From CAYMPH01 sp964392365 (GTDB lineage: Bacteria > Spirochaetota > UBA4802 > UBA5550), in NCBI GenBank assembly GCA_964392365.1, contig CAYMPH010000008.1, forward strand, positions 123,466 through 187,465: DNA of 64,000 nucleotides. The letters are read 5' to 3'. The position numbers were made by a program, and so were the translations under genes. Positions 26,535 to 36,315 of this stretch are shown one piece after another. How positions within the stretch are numbered: position 1 is the stretch's first letter; the number at the start of each line of letters is the position of its first letter. A model generated the notes under the pieces. The model did no database searches, was not told the origin of the DNA, and saw nothing but the letters and a program-made list of their open reading frames with translations.

Positions 26535-27428
26535 TTACATGAAGAACAGTGCGCTGCCGGTAACAGCGAGAACTGCACCGGTAATTTCCAGGATCGTAAC
26601 CCGTTCTTTTAATATAATTACAGCAGGAATGATCAGAAGCACCGGAGTTATAGACATTATTGTAGATACAATTCCGGCTCTTGCGTTATGAATGGCATAC
26701 ATGGAAAGGGCAACTCCAAAAAACGGTCCGAAGAAAGATGCTGATGTTAATCTTGGAAGAACATACTTATCTTTCAAAGCAGAAAAAATTAGGTTTGATT
26801 TTCGCAGGATTAGCATTAAAAATGTGAAACCAATGGCTGCCGCTAAAAGCCGGATCTGTGTTGCCCTGACCGGATCAGTAAACAGCATACCTTGTTTGCT
26901 TAAAAGGTATCCGGAGGCCTGGCATATAGTTGCAAGAAAAGCGTAGAAGATACCCGTAGTCTTTAATTTTATTGAATATCCGTTATTTGATGGGCGTGAT
27001 ATCACTACAAGAATTATACCGCTGAGGGTCACGGCCATTCCAGTGATGGCTAGGGGTGGAAGCTTTTCATCAAAAATAAAAAATCCCGCTGCGGCAGTTA
27101 ATGATGGAGCCAGCGCGAATATCACCATCGAGACTCGTGCCCCGATTATTATAAAAGCCTGAAAGAGAAACAGATCACCTATGATAAAACCTGTAAGACC
27201 GGATAAAGTAAGCCACATCCATCCATCAGCAGTAATATTTGATGGAATAACACCATCACCCTTGAAAAATAAAAATACGCTGATGAAGATCAGTGCAAAA
27301 GAAACCTTTATAAAGTTGACAGCGAAGGTTCCGGCTTTCTTTGAAACCTGATCAAAGAGAAAGGCGCTTATTGTCCATGATACCGCGGTAACCAGTGCAG
27401 CCAGTTCCCCGGCGCGGGAAATATCCAT
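26535..27428 (-). CDS. DMT/EamA-family membrane exporter
   Basis: The start is ATG 27428 (GGAG upstream); TTG 27467 would add 13 residues. The 297-residue protein has ten membrane helices in two EamA repeats, the first opening LAALVTAVSWTISAFLFDQV and the second GIFYAFLATICQASGYLLSKQG, with RLLAAAIGF and the usual NARAGIVSTIMSITPVLLIIPAV close. The family exports amino acids, nucleobases or other small metabolites at the inner membrane. The substrate is unknown. Its upstream region contains dispersed repeat copy B. Confidence 0.9.
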   Translation of the reverse strand: MDISRAGELAALVTAVSWTISAFLFDQVSKKAGTFAVNFIKVSFALIFISVFLFFKGDGVIPSNITADGWMWLTLSGLTGFIIGDLFLFQAFIIIGARVSMVIFALAPSLTAAAGFFIFDEKLPPLAITGMAVTLSGIILVVISRPSNNGYSIKLKTTGIFYAFLATICQASGYLLSKQGMLFTDPVRATQIRLLAAAIGFTFLMLILRKSNLIFSALKDKYVLPRLTSASFFGPFFGVALSMYAIHNARAGIVSTIMSITPVLLIIPAVIILKERVTILEITGAVLAVTGSALFFM

Positions 27429-27475
27429 TAATTGCTCCAGTGATGTAAAAGAAAATTCAATGGACAATTAATTCC

Positions 27476-27560
27476 GGCAGATTCATTGTCAAGAATTATA
27501 GTTGATTTTAGCTGCGTATAAGTGCCAGTATGTCTCGGAAGTTCTGATATAGTTTTTTTA
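27476..27560 (+). repeat. Dispersed intergenic repeat, copy B
   Basis: The copy lies between the divergent exporter and kinase genes. It contains CAGATTCATTGTCAAG and AATTATAGTTGATTTTAGC, then a GTATGTCT segment matching copies C and D. Confidence 0.65.
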
Positions 27561-27637
27561 TGGAATATTATAAAGGAAAAATATTTTTTAATATGATATT
27601 ATGCTGCTTGCCGCAACTAATTATATAGAGAGTTGTT

Positions 27638-30600
27638 ATGGATAAAATACAAAATTATACAATTTTAAAAATTCTCAGTGAAACCGGGAACTCAAAAGTA
27701 TACCGCGCACGATGGAATGATGATGACAGATTGTATATCATTAAAAAACTTATCAAGAAGAGCTCTTCGCAGGTTGATACAGCCCGTTTCCGTCAGGAAT
27801 ATGAAATTATCAGAAGTATTGATTATGATGGAATAATAAAGGTATTTGACTGCCTGGATCTTGAACATGGAATCGCGCTGGTGCTGGAGGATTTTGACGG
27901 CATTACTCTTAAAAGTGTTATACGATCCGCAACCTTTACCCTGAAGACTTTTATTGTTATGGCAATTAAACTTGCTGAGACTGTTGGCCATATTCACATG
28001 AAAAATATTGTTCATAAAGACATTAAGCCGCATAATATTCTGGTCAATCTGGAAAATGATATCGTGAAATTATCCGATTTTGGAATATCTCAGGTGTTAA
28101 CCCATGAGAATGATGAGATATATAATCCGGATGTGATTGAAGGCACGCTCGTTTACATGTCGCCTGAGCAGACAGGGCGCATGAACCGTTCAGTAGATTA
28201 CAGGAGTGATCTTTATTCCCTTGGCGTAACTTTCTATGAAATGCTGACTGGTGATGTCCCGTTTAAATTCAAAGATCCGATGGAGGTCATTCACGCGCAT
28301 ATAGCGCTAAAGCCTATGGCGCCGATGGAGCGCGACCAGTCGATACCGGCTGTGCTTTCGGATATCATAATGAAACTCATGATGAAAAATGCTGAGGATC
28401 GGTATCAGAATGCATTCGGGCTTGCAGCTGATCTGGAGGAATGTCTGCAGCAATATGAACGCACCGGAGCAGTAGAAGCATTCGAGCTTGCAACGCGCGA
28501 CGTTTCAATAAAATTCAATATACCCCAGAAGTTTTTTGGACGGGAAAAAGAAATTGATCTTATTATGAAATTATTCGAAAGGGTTTCTGTATCAGGAAAA
28601 TGTGAAATAATACTGGTTTCAGGAAATCCCGGAATCGGCAAGTCGGCTTTAATAAACGAAATACACAAACCGATTGTTAATAAAAGGGGATATTTTATTT
28701 CAGGTAAGTACGATCAGTTCAGAAAAGATGTGCCATATAGTGCAATAATACAGGCATTTGCAGGACTTACCAGACAGCTTCTCATAGAAAGTCATGAGCG
28801 TATCAGCACATGGAAGGATGCATTGCTTGCCGGGCTCGGTCCTAATGGAAAAGTTATTACGGATATAATTCCTGCAATTGAATTAATTATAGGAAAGCAG
28901 CCTGATATTCCTATACTAGGTCCTGACGAATCAAATAACCGGTTTATGCTGGTCTTCAAGAATTTTATCCGTGTTTTCGCAAGCAGCGCTCATCCGATCG
29001 TTGTTTTCCTTGATGATCTTCAGTGGGCAGATTTTGGAAGCCTGACTCTTATGAAAAATACAATGACTGATCCTGAAATAAAATATGTATTTTTTATAGG
29101 CTCATACAGGGACAATGAGGTTAATGCAGCGCATCCTCTCATGCATGCTCTTTCAGAAATTACAAATGAAGAATTTTCCCCTCATATGATCGAGCTTGCA
29201 CCGCTTGATGTTGCCAGTGTAAATCACCTGATATCCAATTTTCTGCGAAGCAGTGAATCTGCAACCTTGCAGATTGCTGAGCTTGTACATAAAAAAACAA
29301 GCGGGAATCCGTTTTTTATCAACCAGTTTTTAAAAGCCCTGTATGATGAAGGTATTCTGTACCTGATCCCTGTTGAGCAATTACGCAATACCACGGGTAA
29401 TCGCGGCGGCTGGACATGGGATATTGAAAAAATTCTGTCGATGCGCGTTACTGATAATGTGGTGGATCTTATGGCGGAGCGGATTTCCAGGCTTCCAGGG
29501 AATGCCCGTGAAATTTTAAAAACCGCATCATGTGTCGGGAACTGGTTTGACATTGAAACACTTTCGCTGATACAGAACAAGAGTGTAGAGGATACTCTGT
29601 CTGATTTAATGATTGCTGTTACTGAAGGTCTGATTATTCCCAAGGGGCAGGCATATATTTTTTATCATGACAGGATTCAGGAGGCTGCTTATTCTCTTAT
29701 ATCTGATGAAAACAAGGCTGAGATGCACAACCGTATCGGCAGATTGCTTTTGAGGGAAACTGATGGTGAAAATTTACATGAAAAAATATTATATATCGTA
29801 AACCACCTGAACGCCGGAATGAGTGTTATTTCCTCGGCGGGTGATCTCTATGATCTCGCAAAGCTTAATCTGCAGGCAGGAATAAAGGCAAAGGCATCAG
29901 CAGCATATCAGTCGGCTTTGAATTATATAAAGATCGGTATCGAACTTGTAAATCATCAGGGTGGAAATTCGGGATGGAAAAATTATTATGATGTTTCGCT
30001 TTCGCTTTATTCCGAGGCATCTGAAGCGGCATACCTCTGCACTGAGTATGATGAGATGAGTACATATGCAGATGCAGTTCTTTTAAATGCACGGAACATA
30101 TTCGATAAAACGCATGTTTTCGAAATTAAAATTCATACATATAGGGCACAAGCCAGGCTTTATGATGCTGTTATGACCGGGCTTGATATATTAAATCAGC
30201 TGGGAGAACGTTTTCCGAAAAATCCCGGGATGCTTGATATATTAAAAGATCTCATGAAAACAAAGCTGTATCTTTACGGCAGAAAAATTGAAGAATTTGA
30301 AAATTTACCATTAATCAGGAACGATTATGTTTTAGCTAAAATAAGAATTCTTTCGGCAGTTGCAAGCGCCGCTTACTGGTCTATACCAAACCTTTTACCT
30401 CTTGTAGTCTTCAGAATGCTGAAGCTGTCCATAAAACACGGCAACAGCATGTATTCCCCTTATAATTACAGCGGATTTGGAATAATACTTTGCAGTATCG
30501 GGCAGATTGAAGATGGATACAGGTTCGGAAAATTGGCTTTAAGCCTGATGGATAAAATGAATTTTATTGAACAGAAATCAAAAACCCTGTTTGTTGTAAG

Positions 30601-32833
30601 CTGTTTTGTGAGTCACTGGAAAGATCATTTAAATGAATCTTTAATTCAGCTGCAGACTGCATACAAAAGCGGACTGGAAACAGGCGACATGGAATTCGCA
30701 GCTTTCTCATCACAAATCTATTGCTATCATTCATTTGAAGTCGGTAAAAATCTGGAATTTCTCGAACAGGAAATTCAGAAATATATCTATGCAATTTCGC
30801 AGATCAAGCAGGGTCCTCAGCTTGTTATTACACAATTACATCTTCAGATGGTTGAGAATATGCTTGGCAAAACTGATGATCCATGCATGCTCCGAGGCAG
30901 CAGCTATGATGAGAATATAATGCTTCAGCATCACATTGATAGCGGAGAAAAAACAGCTTTATTTACATTGTATTATTATAAGATGATTTTAAATTATCTT
31001 TTTCAAAGATATACAGATGCTTTTTATTATTCTGATAAGGCCGAGTCTGAAATAAGTGCAGTGACAGCATCTGCAATTATTCCCCGGTTTTATTATTTCA
31101 ATTCGCTGTTAAATCTTGCTGTATATAATGAAAGCAGTAAGAAAGACAAGAAAAGAATGATCAGGAAAGTTAACAGCAATCTGAAAAAACTTAATAAATG
31201 GGCAAGCCATGCCCCGATGAATCAACTTCATAAATATGAACTTGTCCAGGCTGAAATTGCCAGGGTTCATGGTGATGTTGCAGGCGCTATGGAACTTTAT
31301 AAAAAAGCGATTAAAAATGCCCGTAAAAATGAGTATCTTAATGATGAGGCCATTGCATGTGAACTTGCATCCGGATTTTATTATAATCTGGGATTTGATG
31401 AAATTGCCCTTGCGTATATGAAAGAAGCGTATGGTGCATACAGCAGGTGGGGTGCATTAGCTAAACTTCGCGAACTGGAGAAACAGTATCCTGATATAAT
31501 AATCAAAACTGAAAAGGAACAGGTCTCCGTTTCTTCTGATATGTCATCTTTAACAACATCGTCCGGAAGTACCTCTGCTAAATTGGACATTTCTACAGTA
31601 ATAAAAGCTTCACAGACATTATCAAGTGAAATTGATCTTGGAAAACTCGTGAAAAATATTATGACCTTCTCAATTCAGAATGCCGGAGCCGAAAAAGGAT
31701 TTTTGATACTGGAAAATGAGGAAGACCATAATCTTACCATTGAAGCATATGGATCTCCTGACAAAGCTATTGAAGTTCTCGGAGGGCATCCGCTGGATGA
31801 TGCTGCCGGGCTTTCGTTATCAGTTGTTAATTATGTTTATAAAACAAAAGACGACGTGCTCCTGGGAAATGCCTGTGAAGAAGGCATGTTCACAAATGAC
31901 GTCTATATCAGTAAAAATAAATCAAAATCAATATTATGCACTCCAATTACACACAAGGGGAAAATTGCCGGTATTCTTTATTTAGAAAACAACATATCTG
32001 CTAATGCTTTTATTCCTGAGCGGCTTGAGCTTTTGCGCATTCTGTCATCACAGGCGGCAATATCAATTGAGAATGCACGGCTTCTTATGCACCGTGAAAA
32101 TGAAGTTAAACTAATAACAGAAATGAAGATTGCCGCAAATATACAGACTGCACTTATTCCTGAAAATCCGGCTATTAATGGCTATGACATCTGCGGATAT
32201 ATTAAACCTGCAGAAGAAGTAGGTGGGGATTATTATGATATTATTAACTGCGGAGATATTGACTGGGCTTTTATCGGAGATGTTTCAGGTCATGGCGTAA
32301 ACGCTGGCCTGGTAATGATGATGGTGCAGACCTCAATACTTCTTGCACTGAAAATCAATCCTATGATTACGCCAAGTGATCTTCTCAGTACAATCAATAT
32401 GGCCATTTCTTCAAATATAAGTAAGCTGGAAGATTATAAATACATGACTTTAACCGCTTTTGCTGTACATCAGAACGGGAAAATTATTTTTTCGGGACTT
32501 CATCAGAATCTGCTCGTTTATCGATCTGCAGAAAATAAAGTTGAGATTATACCTACGGACGGCTTATGGCTTGGATTCGATTTTGATATGGGAAGAGATA
32601 TATCTAATAAACAGATTGTATTAAATACAAATGACGTTCTTCTGCTTTATACTGATGGTGTTACAGAAGGAATAAATGATGACGGTAATTTCTTCGGAGA
32701 AAAAAATCTTGTCAGAGTTCTTGAGGCATACGGAGCCAGTAAAACTGAAATTATTAAAAATGAAATACTGGATGCGATCAAAGGTTATGTGATCAGGGAT
32801 GATATTACACTTTTGATTATCAGAAAAATTTAA
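27638..32833 (+). CDS. Giant Ser/Thr kinase - AAA ATPase - GAF - SpoIIE phosphatase
   Basis: The 1731 residues read in order: a Ser/Thr kinase domain (about 7-270) with catalytic HKDIKPHN (Asp128), DFG at 147-149 and YMSPEQTGRMNRS; an AAA/STAND-type ATPase (about 300-700) with P-loop GNPGIGKS (329-336) and Walker B VVFLDDLQWAD near 455-465; a long helical, TPR-like region; a GAF domain (about 1321-1484); and a PP2C/SpoIIE phosphatase (about 1496-1731) with EEVGGDYYD, GDVSGHGVNAG and LLYTDGVTEG. Similar kinase/ATPase/GAF proteins are frequent in leptospires and cyanobacteria, usually with a histidine kinase at the end; here the output is a phosphatase. It likely integrates signals to switch a partner such as a STAS protein. 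TTATGG start, AGAG upstream. Confidence 0.95.
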   Translation: MDKIQNYTILKILSETGNSKVYRARWNDDDRLYIIKKLIKKSSSQVDTARFRQEYEIIRSIDYDGIIKVFDCLDLEHGIALVLEDFDGITLKSVIRSATFTLKTFIVMAIKLAETVGHIHMKNIVHKDIKPHNILVNLENDIVKLSDFGISQVLTHENDEIYNPDVIEGTLVYMSPEQTGRMNRSVDYRSDLYSLGVTFYEMLTGDVPFKFKDPMEVIHAHIALKPMAPMERDQSIPAVLSDIIMKLMMKNAEDRYQNAFGLAADLEECLQQYERTGAVEAFELATRDVSIKFNIPQKFFGREKEIDLIMKLFERVSVSGKCEIILVSGNPGIGKSALINEIHKPIVNKRGYFISGKYDQFRKDVPYSAIIQAFAGLTRQLLIESHERISTWKDALLAGLGPNGKVITDIIPAIELIIGKQPDIPILGPDESNNRFMLVFKNFIRVFASSAHPIVVFLDDLQWADFGSLTLMKNTMTDPEIKYVFFIGSYRDNEVNAAHPLMHALSEITNEEFSPHMIELAPLDVASVNHLISNFLRSSESATLQIAELVHKKTSGNPFFINQFLKALYDEGILYLIPVEQLRNTTGNRGGWTWDIEKILSMRVTDNVVDLMAERISRLPGNAREILKTASCVGNWFDIETLSLIQNKSVEDTLSDLMIAVTEGLIIPKGQAYIFYHDRIQEAAYSLISDENKAEMHNRIGRLLLRETDGENLHEKILYIVNHLNAGMSVISSAGDLYDLAKLNLQAGIKAKASAAYQSALNYIKIGIELVNHQGGNSGWKNYYDVSLSLYSEASEAAYLCTEYDEMSTYADAVLLNARNIFDKTHVFEIKIHTYRAQARLYDAVMTGLDILNQLGERFPKNPGMLDILKDLMKTKLYLYGRKIEEFENLPLIRNDYVLAKIRILSAVASAAYWSIPNLLPLVVFRMLKLSIKHGNSMYSPYNYSGFGIILCSIGQIEDGYRFGKLALSLMDKMNFIEQKSKTLFVVSCFVSHWKDHLNESLIQLQTAYKSGLETGDMEFAAFSSQIYCYHSFEVGKNLEFLEQEIQKYIYAISQIKQGPQLVITQLHLQMVENMLGKTDDPCMLRGSSYDENIMLQHHIDSGEKTALFTLYYYKMILNYLFQRYTDAFYYSDKAESEISAVTASAIIPRFYYFNSLLNLAVYNESSKKDKKRMIRKVNSNLKKLNKWASHAPMNQLHKYELVQAEIARVHGDVAGAMELYKKAIKNARKNEYLNDEAIACELASGFYYNLGFDEIALAYMKEAYGAYSRWGALAKLRELEKQYPDIIIKTEKEQVSVSSDMSSLTTSSGSTSAKLDISTVIKASQTLSSEIDLGKLVKNIMTFSIQNAGAEKGFLILENEEDHNLTIEAYGSPDKAIEVLGGHPLDDAAGLSLSVVNYVYKTKDDVLLGNACEEGMFTNDVYISKNKSKSILCTPITHKGKIAGILYLENNISANAFIPERLELLRILSSQAAISIENARLLMHRENEVKLITEMKIAANIQTALIPENPAINGYDICGYIKPAEEVGGDYYDIINCGDIDWAFIGDVSGHGVNAGLVMMMVQTSILLALKINPMITPSDLLSTINMAISSNISKLEDYKYMTLTAFAVHQNGKIIFSGLHQNLLVYRSAENKVEIIPTDGLWLGFDFDMGRDISNKQIVLNTNDVLLLYTDGVTEGINDDGNFFGEKNLVRVLEAYGASKTEIIKNEILDAIKGYVIRDDITLLIIRKI

Positions 32834-32844
32834 TTTAAATTTCC

Positions 32845-32940
32845 TGTTAACAGATTGTTTGTCAAAAATTATTGTAGCTTTCTGCTTCTTAAAAGATGCA
32901 GAAAGTCTTATTGGAAAAAGGGTTCTGTCCAAAACTTTTT
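32845..32940 (+). repeat. Dispersed intergenic repeat, copy C
   Basis: This copy (TTGTCAAAAATTATTGTAGC) lies between two convergent genes. An 8-base-pair perfect palindrome CTTTCTGC / GCAGAAAG (32878-32885 with 32898-32905) is followed by AAGTCTTATTGG, as in copy D. A tail TAATAACGGACTTTAC (32946-32961) recurs near 47970. Confidence 0.7.
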
Positions 32941-32985
32941 TACTTTAATAACGGACTTTACAAAAAAGAAAAATAATGATGAAAT

Positions 32986-34434
32986 TTATTTTATATTAGC
33001 AATGTTGCTATGGTTTTTACTATAAAAGAAATATATAATCAAACCCAGCACCATCCATCCGAATAATCTTACCCACGTATCCCAAGGAAGAGCAAGCATC
33101 TGTGACAGACAAATGATTATTCCAGCAATGGGAACCCATGGAACAAACGGCGTTCTGAATGGTCTTTTAGCATCTGGATTTGTTTTCCTTAAGACTAAAA
33201 TGCTCACACAAACTATGATAAAAGCGAATAAAGTACCAATGGATACAAGCTCGCCGAGGATGCCAATCGGCAGTAAGCCGGCAATGGTAGCAGCAAAAAT
33301 GCCGGTTATTATAGTGGTAACATACGGTGTTCTGAATTTTTTATGAACCTTTGCAAAACTTTTCGGCAAAAGACCGTCGTTAGCCATGGCAAAAAAAATT
33401 CTGGGCTGACCCATGAGCATAACAAGAATAACTGAACTTAGTCCAGCTATTGCTCCGATTTTAATAAACGGGCCCAGCCACCTTAGACCGTCTCCGGTTT
33501 TGTCTATGGCAAGGGCGATAGGAGCAGCAACATTTAATTCTTTATAATTTACTATTCCTGTTAAAACAGCAGCAACTGCAACATAAAGAATCGTGCAAAT
33601 TACCAGTGATCCCAGTATTCCTATAGGCATGTCCCGATGAGGATTCTTTGCTTCCTGAGCTGCAGTAGACACAGCATCAAAACCAATATAAGCGAAGAAA
33701 ATAACCCCGGCCCCGGTAAATATGCCTGAAAAACCAAAAACGCCGAAATCACCTGTATTCTGCGGAATAAAAGGTTTCCAGTTCTCAACATTGATGTAAA
33801 AAAAACCAAATCCTATAAAAAGCAAAACAACAATTAATTTAACTGCTACAATAATATTATTAAATCTCGCTGATTCTTTAATTCCGATAACAAGAATAAT
33901 TGAAACCAATGCAACTATTATAACAGCCGGGAAATTAAGAATACTTCCAGTAGTAATCCAGCCTTGTCCTGTTATATAATTAAAAGGAGCCTGACAGAAT
34001 TTATCAGGTATTATTATACCGAAGTCTTTCAGGAAACTTACAAAATAACCTGACCATCCGACTGCTACAGTGGAAGACGCGAAAAGATACTCAAGTATTA
34101 AATCCCAGCCTATTATCCAGGCAACCAGTTCTCCAAGAGATTCGTAGGCATATGTATAGGCGCTGCCTGCCATTGGAGTCATAGCTGCAAATTCCGAATA
34201 ACATAATCCTGCAAATACACATCCAAATCCGGATAGAATAAATGATAGAACAATGGCCGGGCCTGCATGATTTGCCGCAGCAGTCCCGGTTAAAACAAAT
34301 ATGCCTGTTCCAATGATGGCGCCTATACCGAGTGCGACAAGGTTCTTTGCATTCAAAGCCCTTTTCAGACTCTGGTCATGGTCTGATTCATCAATTACTT
34401 TGTTTACTGACTTTTTTCTGAATAACTGGTTCAT
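32986..34434 (-). CDS. APC-family amino acid permease (cationic amino acid transporter type)
   Basis: I choose ATG 34434 (AAAGG upstream) giving 482 residues; upstream in-frame starts exist at 34476 and 34461. The protein has twelve or more membrane helices and the APC signature NLVALGIGAIIGTGIFVLTGTAA with the unwound-helix GIGxIIGxGIF motif, YSEFAAMTPMAGSAYTYAYE, and GVIFFAYIGFDAVSTAAQEAKNP. This pattern is that of the CAT/YfnA branch, which imports amino acids by proton symport. The exact substrate is unknown. It is the last of three consecutive transporter genes on the minus strand. Confidence 0.95.
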   Translation of the reverse strand: MNQLFRKKSVNKVIDESDHDQSLKRALNAKNLVALGIGAIIGTGIFVLTGTAAANHAGPAIVLSFILSGFGCVFAGLCYSEFAAMTPMAGSAYTYAYESLGELVAWIIGWDLILEYLFASSTVAVGWSGYFVSFLKDFGIIIPDKFCQAPFNYITGQGWITTGSILNFPAVIIVALVSIILVIGIKESARFNNIIVAVKLIVVLLFIGFGFFYINVENWKPFIPQNTGDFGVFGFSGIFTGAGVIFFAYIGFDAVSTAAQEAKNPHRDMPIGILGSLVICTILYVAVAAVLTGIVNYKELNVAAPIALAIDKTGDGLRWLGPFIKIGAIAGLSSVILVMLMGQPRIFFAMANDGLLPKSFAKVHKKFRTPYVTTIITGIFAATIAGLLPIGILGELVSIGTLFAFIIVCVSILVLRKTNPDAKRPFRTPFVPWVPIAGIIICLSQMLALPWDTWVRLFGWMVLGLIIYFFYSKNHSNIANIK

Positions 34435-34681
34435 ATTATTGCAGCCTTTATAAAATTTCATTTTATGAGGATTCAAATATAACAGCAGTATTAATTATTG
34501 TGAAAAATGTTTTATGTAATTTAATAAAAAAATTGATTTTCATCTTCAAATGTCAAGAATAATTTATAATCAGGTGATCTATACCATACAGCATAAAAAT
34601 AAATGTAATATTGCAAACCTGAAAAGATTATATGGCCATATCTGCAATCTTTACATTATCACTGATAAAATGTATCAATCA

Positions 34682-36133
34682 TCATGGTTTCTTTCTGATG
34701 ATCATAAATCCTATAAATGTAATAAATCCGTTTAAAATTAAAAGTTCAAAATCAAAAACATATCCGAATAAAAATTCTTTAGAGTATAAACTAATAAAAT
34801 AACATATTACAGGTGATAATAATGCTACGAACCAGGAGTATCGGTCTTTAATCTGAAATTTTGTAAAAAGTCCAAAAGCAAACATTCCAAGTAAAGGGCC
34901 ATAAGTATAGCCGGCTGCTTTAAATATGGAATTTACAACAGCATCATTATTTATAATTCTGAAAAGCATTATTACAGCAAGCAGTATTCCTGCAAAAGAG
35001 AAATGAACAAAGTACCTGATTTTCTTTTTCTTCTTTTCTGTTATATTTTTTTTATCCTTTAATCCGAGAAAATCAACGCAGAAAGAAGTTGTAAGAGATG
35101 TTAATGCGCCGTCAGCGCTCGGGTAGGCAGCAGATATCAATCCGAGCATAAATACTACAGCTGCGAAAGGATTTAAAAATTTAAATGCAATAACCGGAAA
35201 TAGATCATCTGATTTAACGGGAATACTGATACTTTTTGAAACAGCATATATATAAAGAACCGCGCCAAGAAATAAAAACATGGCGTTAACTAATACAAGA
35301 ATAAAACTAAAAGTAAACATGTTTTTCTGGGCATCTTTAATATTACGGCAGCTAAGATTTTTCTGCATCATTTCCTGGTCAAGCCCAGTCATTACAATAG
35401 CAATGAAAATTCCCCCGAAAAATTTCTTTAAAAAATAGCGGCTGTCGCGCCAGTCATCTGTAAAAAGCATTTGTGAATATTTGCTGTTTCTGACAGTTTC
35501 AAACATATCTGCCAGATTGATATTTAATTCACTGAGAATAAAATATATGGAAAGTATAACACCTAACAGCATAAAAGTAGTCTGAAGGGTATCCGTCCAG
35601 ACAATTGTCTTTACGCCTCCTTCAAATGTGTATAGAATAATCAGCAGAATAAATATGGCAACCACTGCTCCGAAAGGAATACCCCATTGATCGAAAATAA
35701 ATATTTGCAGAACATTTACTACGAGATACATTCTGAAAGATGCACCGATTATGCGGGACAGAATAAAAAAGAAAGCTCCTGTTTTATACGACCAGAATCC
35801 GAATCTTTGTTCAAGATATGAATAAATAGAAGTGAGGTTCAATCTATAATACATCGGCATCAGCACAGTGGCTATTATGAAGTAACCGAAAAAATATCCG
35901 AAAACAACAAGCATATATGAAAATTGCGATCCTGCAACAGAGCCCGGTACTGACATAAAAGTGACTCCTGATAAAGAAGCACCAAGCATGCCATAAGCCA
36001 CAACATACCATGGAGACCTTTTATTGCCGATATAATATGTATCATTATTAGCTTTGCGTGAAGTAAACCATGTTACTACAAATAACAAGGCTGAATATAA
36101 AATAAAAACTGTAAAAATAAAAAGAGGATTCAT
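34682..36133 (-). CDS. Sodium:solute symporter (SSS family)
   Basis: The 483-residue protein has about thirteen membrane helices. It carries the SSS signature region (YGMLGASLSGVTFMSVPG, then TFEGGVKTIVWTDTLQTTFM and GLDQEMMQKNLSCRN) and the sodium-binding GLISAAYPSADGALTSL. The family imports sugars, amino acids or carboxylates with Na+. The substrate is not readable. It lies between an MFS sugar-type transporter and an amino acid permease on the same strand, with a MITE-like palindrome on its upstream side. Confidence 0.95.
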   Translation of the reverse strand: MNPLFIFTVFILYSALLFVVTWFTSRKANNDTYYIGNKRSPWYVVAYGMLGASLSGVTFMSVPGSVAGSQFSYMLVVFGYFFGYFIIATVLMPMYYRLNLTSIYSYLEQRFGFWSYKTGAFFFILSRIIGASFRMYLVVNVLQIFIFDQWGIPFGAVVAIFILLIILYTFEGGVKTIVWTDTLQTTFMLLGVILSIYFILSELNINLADMFETVRNSKYSQMLFTDDWRDSRYFLKKFFGGIFIAIVMTGLDQEMMQKNLSCRNIKDAQKNMFTFSFILVLVNAMFLFLGAVLYIYAVSKSISIPVKSDDLFPVIAFKFLNPFAAVVFMLGLISAAYPSADGALTSLTTSFCVDFLGLKDKKNITEKKKKKIRYFVHFSFAGILLAVIMLFRIINNDAVVNSIFKAAGYTYGPLLGMFAFGLFTKFQIKDRYSWFVALLSPVICYFISLYSKEFLFGYVFDFELLILNGFITFIGFMIIRKKP

Positions 36134-36153
36134 TTAATAAATTTCACGAAATT

Positions 36154-36288
36154 GTCATTCCGGCTGCAGCAGATTGTGCTGAGCGTGTCAGAAGTATACC
36201 GGAATAAAGGAATCTCAAATGTTGTGGAATCCGGCTGATTAAAGTAATTAATTTGTAGAAATGAGATTTCATTATATGCGGGAATGAC
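36154..36288. repeat. MITE-like palindromic element with GTCATTCC termini
   Basis: The 135-base element starts GTCATTCC (36154-36161) and ends GGAATGAC (36281-36288), perfect 8-base terminal inverted repeats extending imperfectly inward. It lies in the 182-base gap between the SSS and MFS genes. GTCATTCC-ended palindromes occur as dispersed elements in many bacteria; it carries no ORF. Confidence 0.7.
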
Positions 36289-36315
36289 GGGAAAATTTTT
36301 AAACAAAGAAAACAT

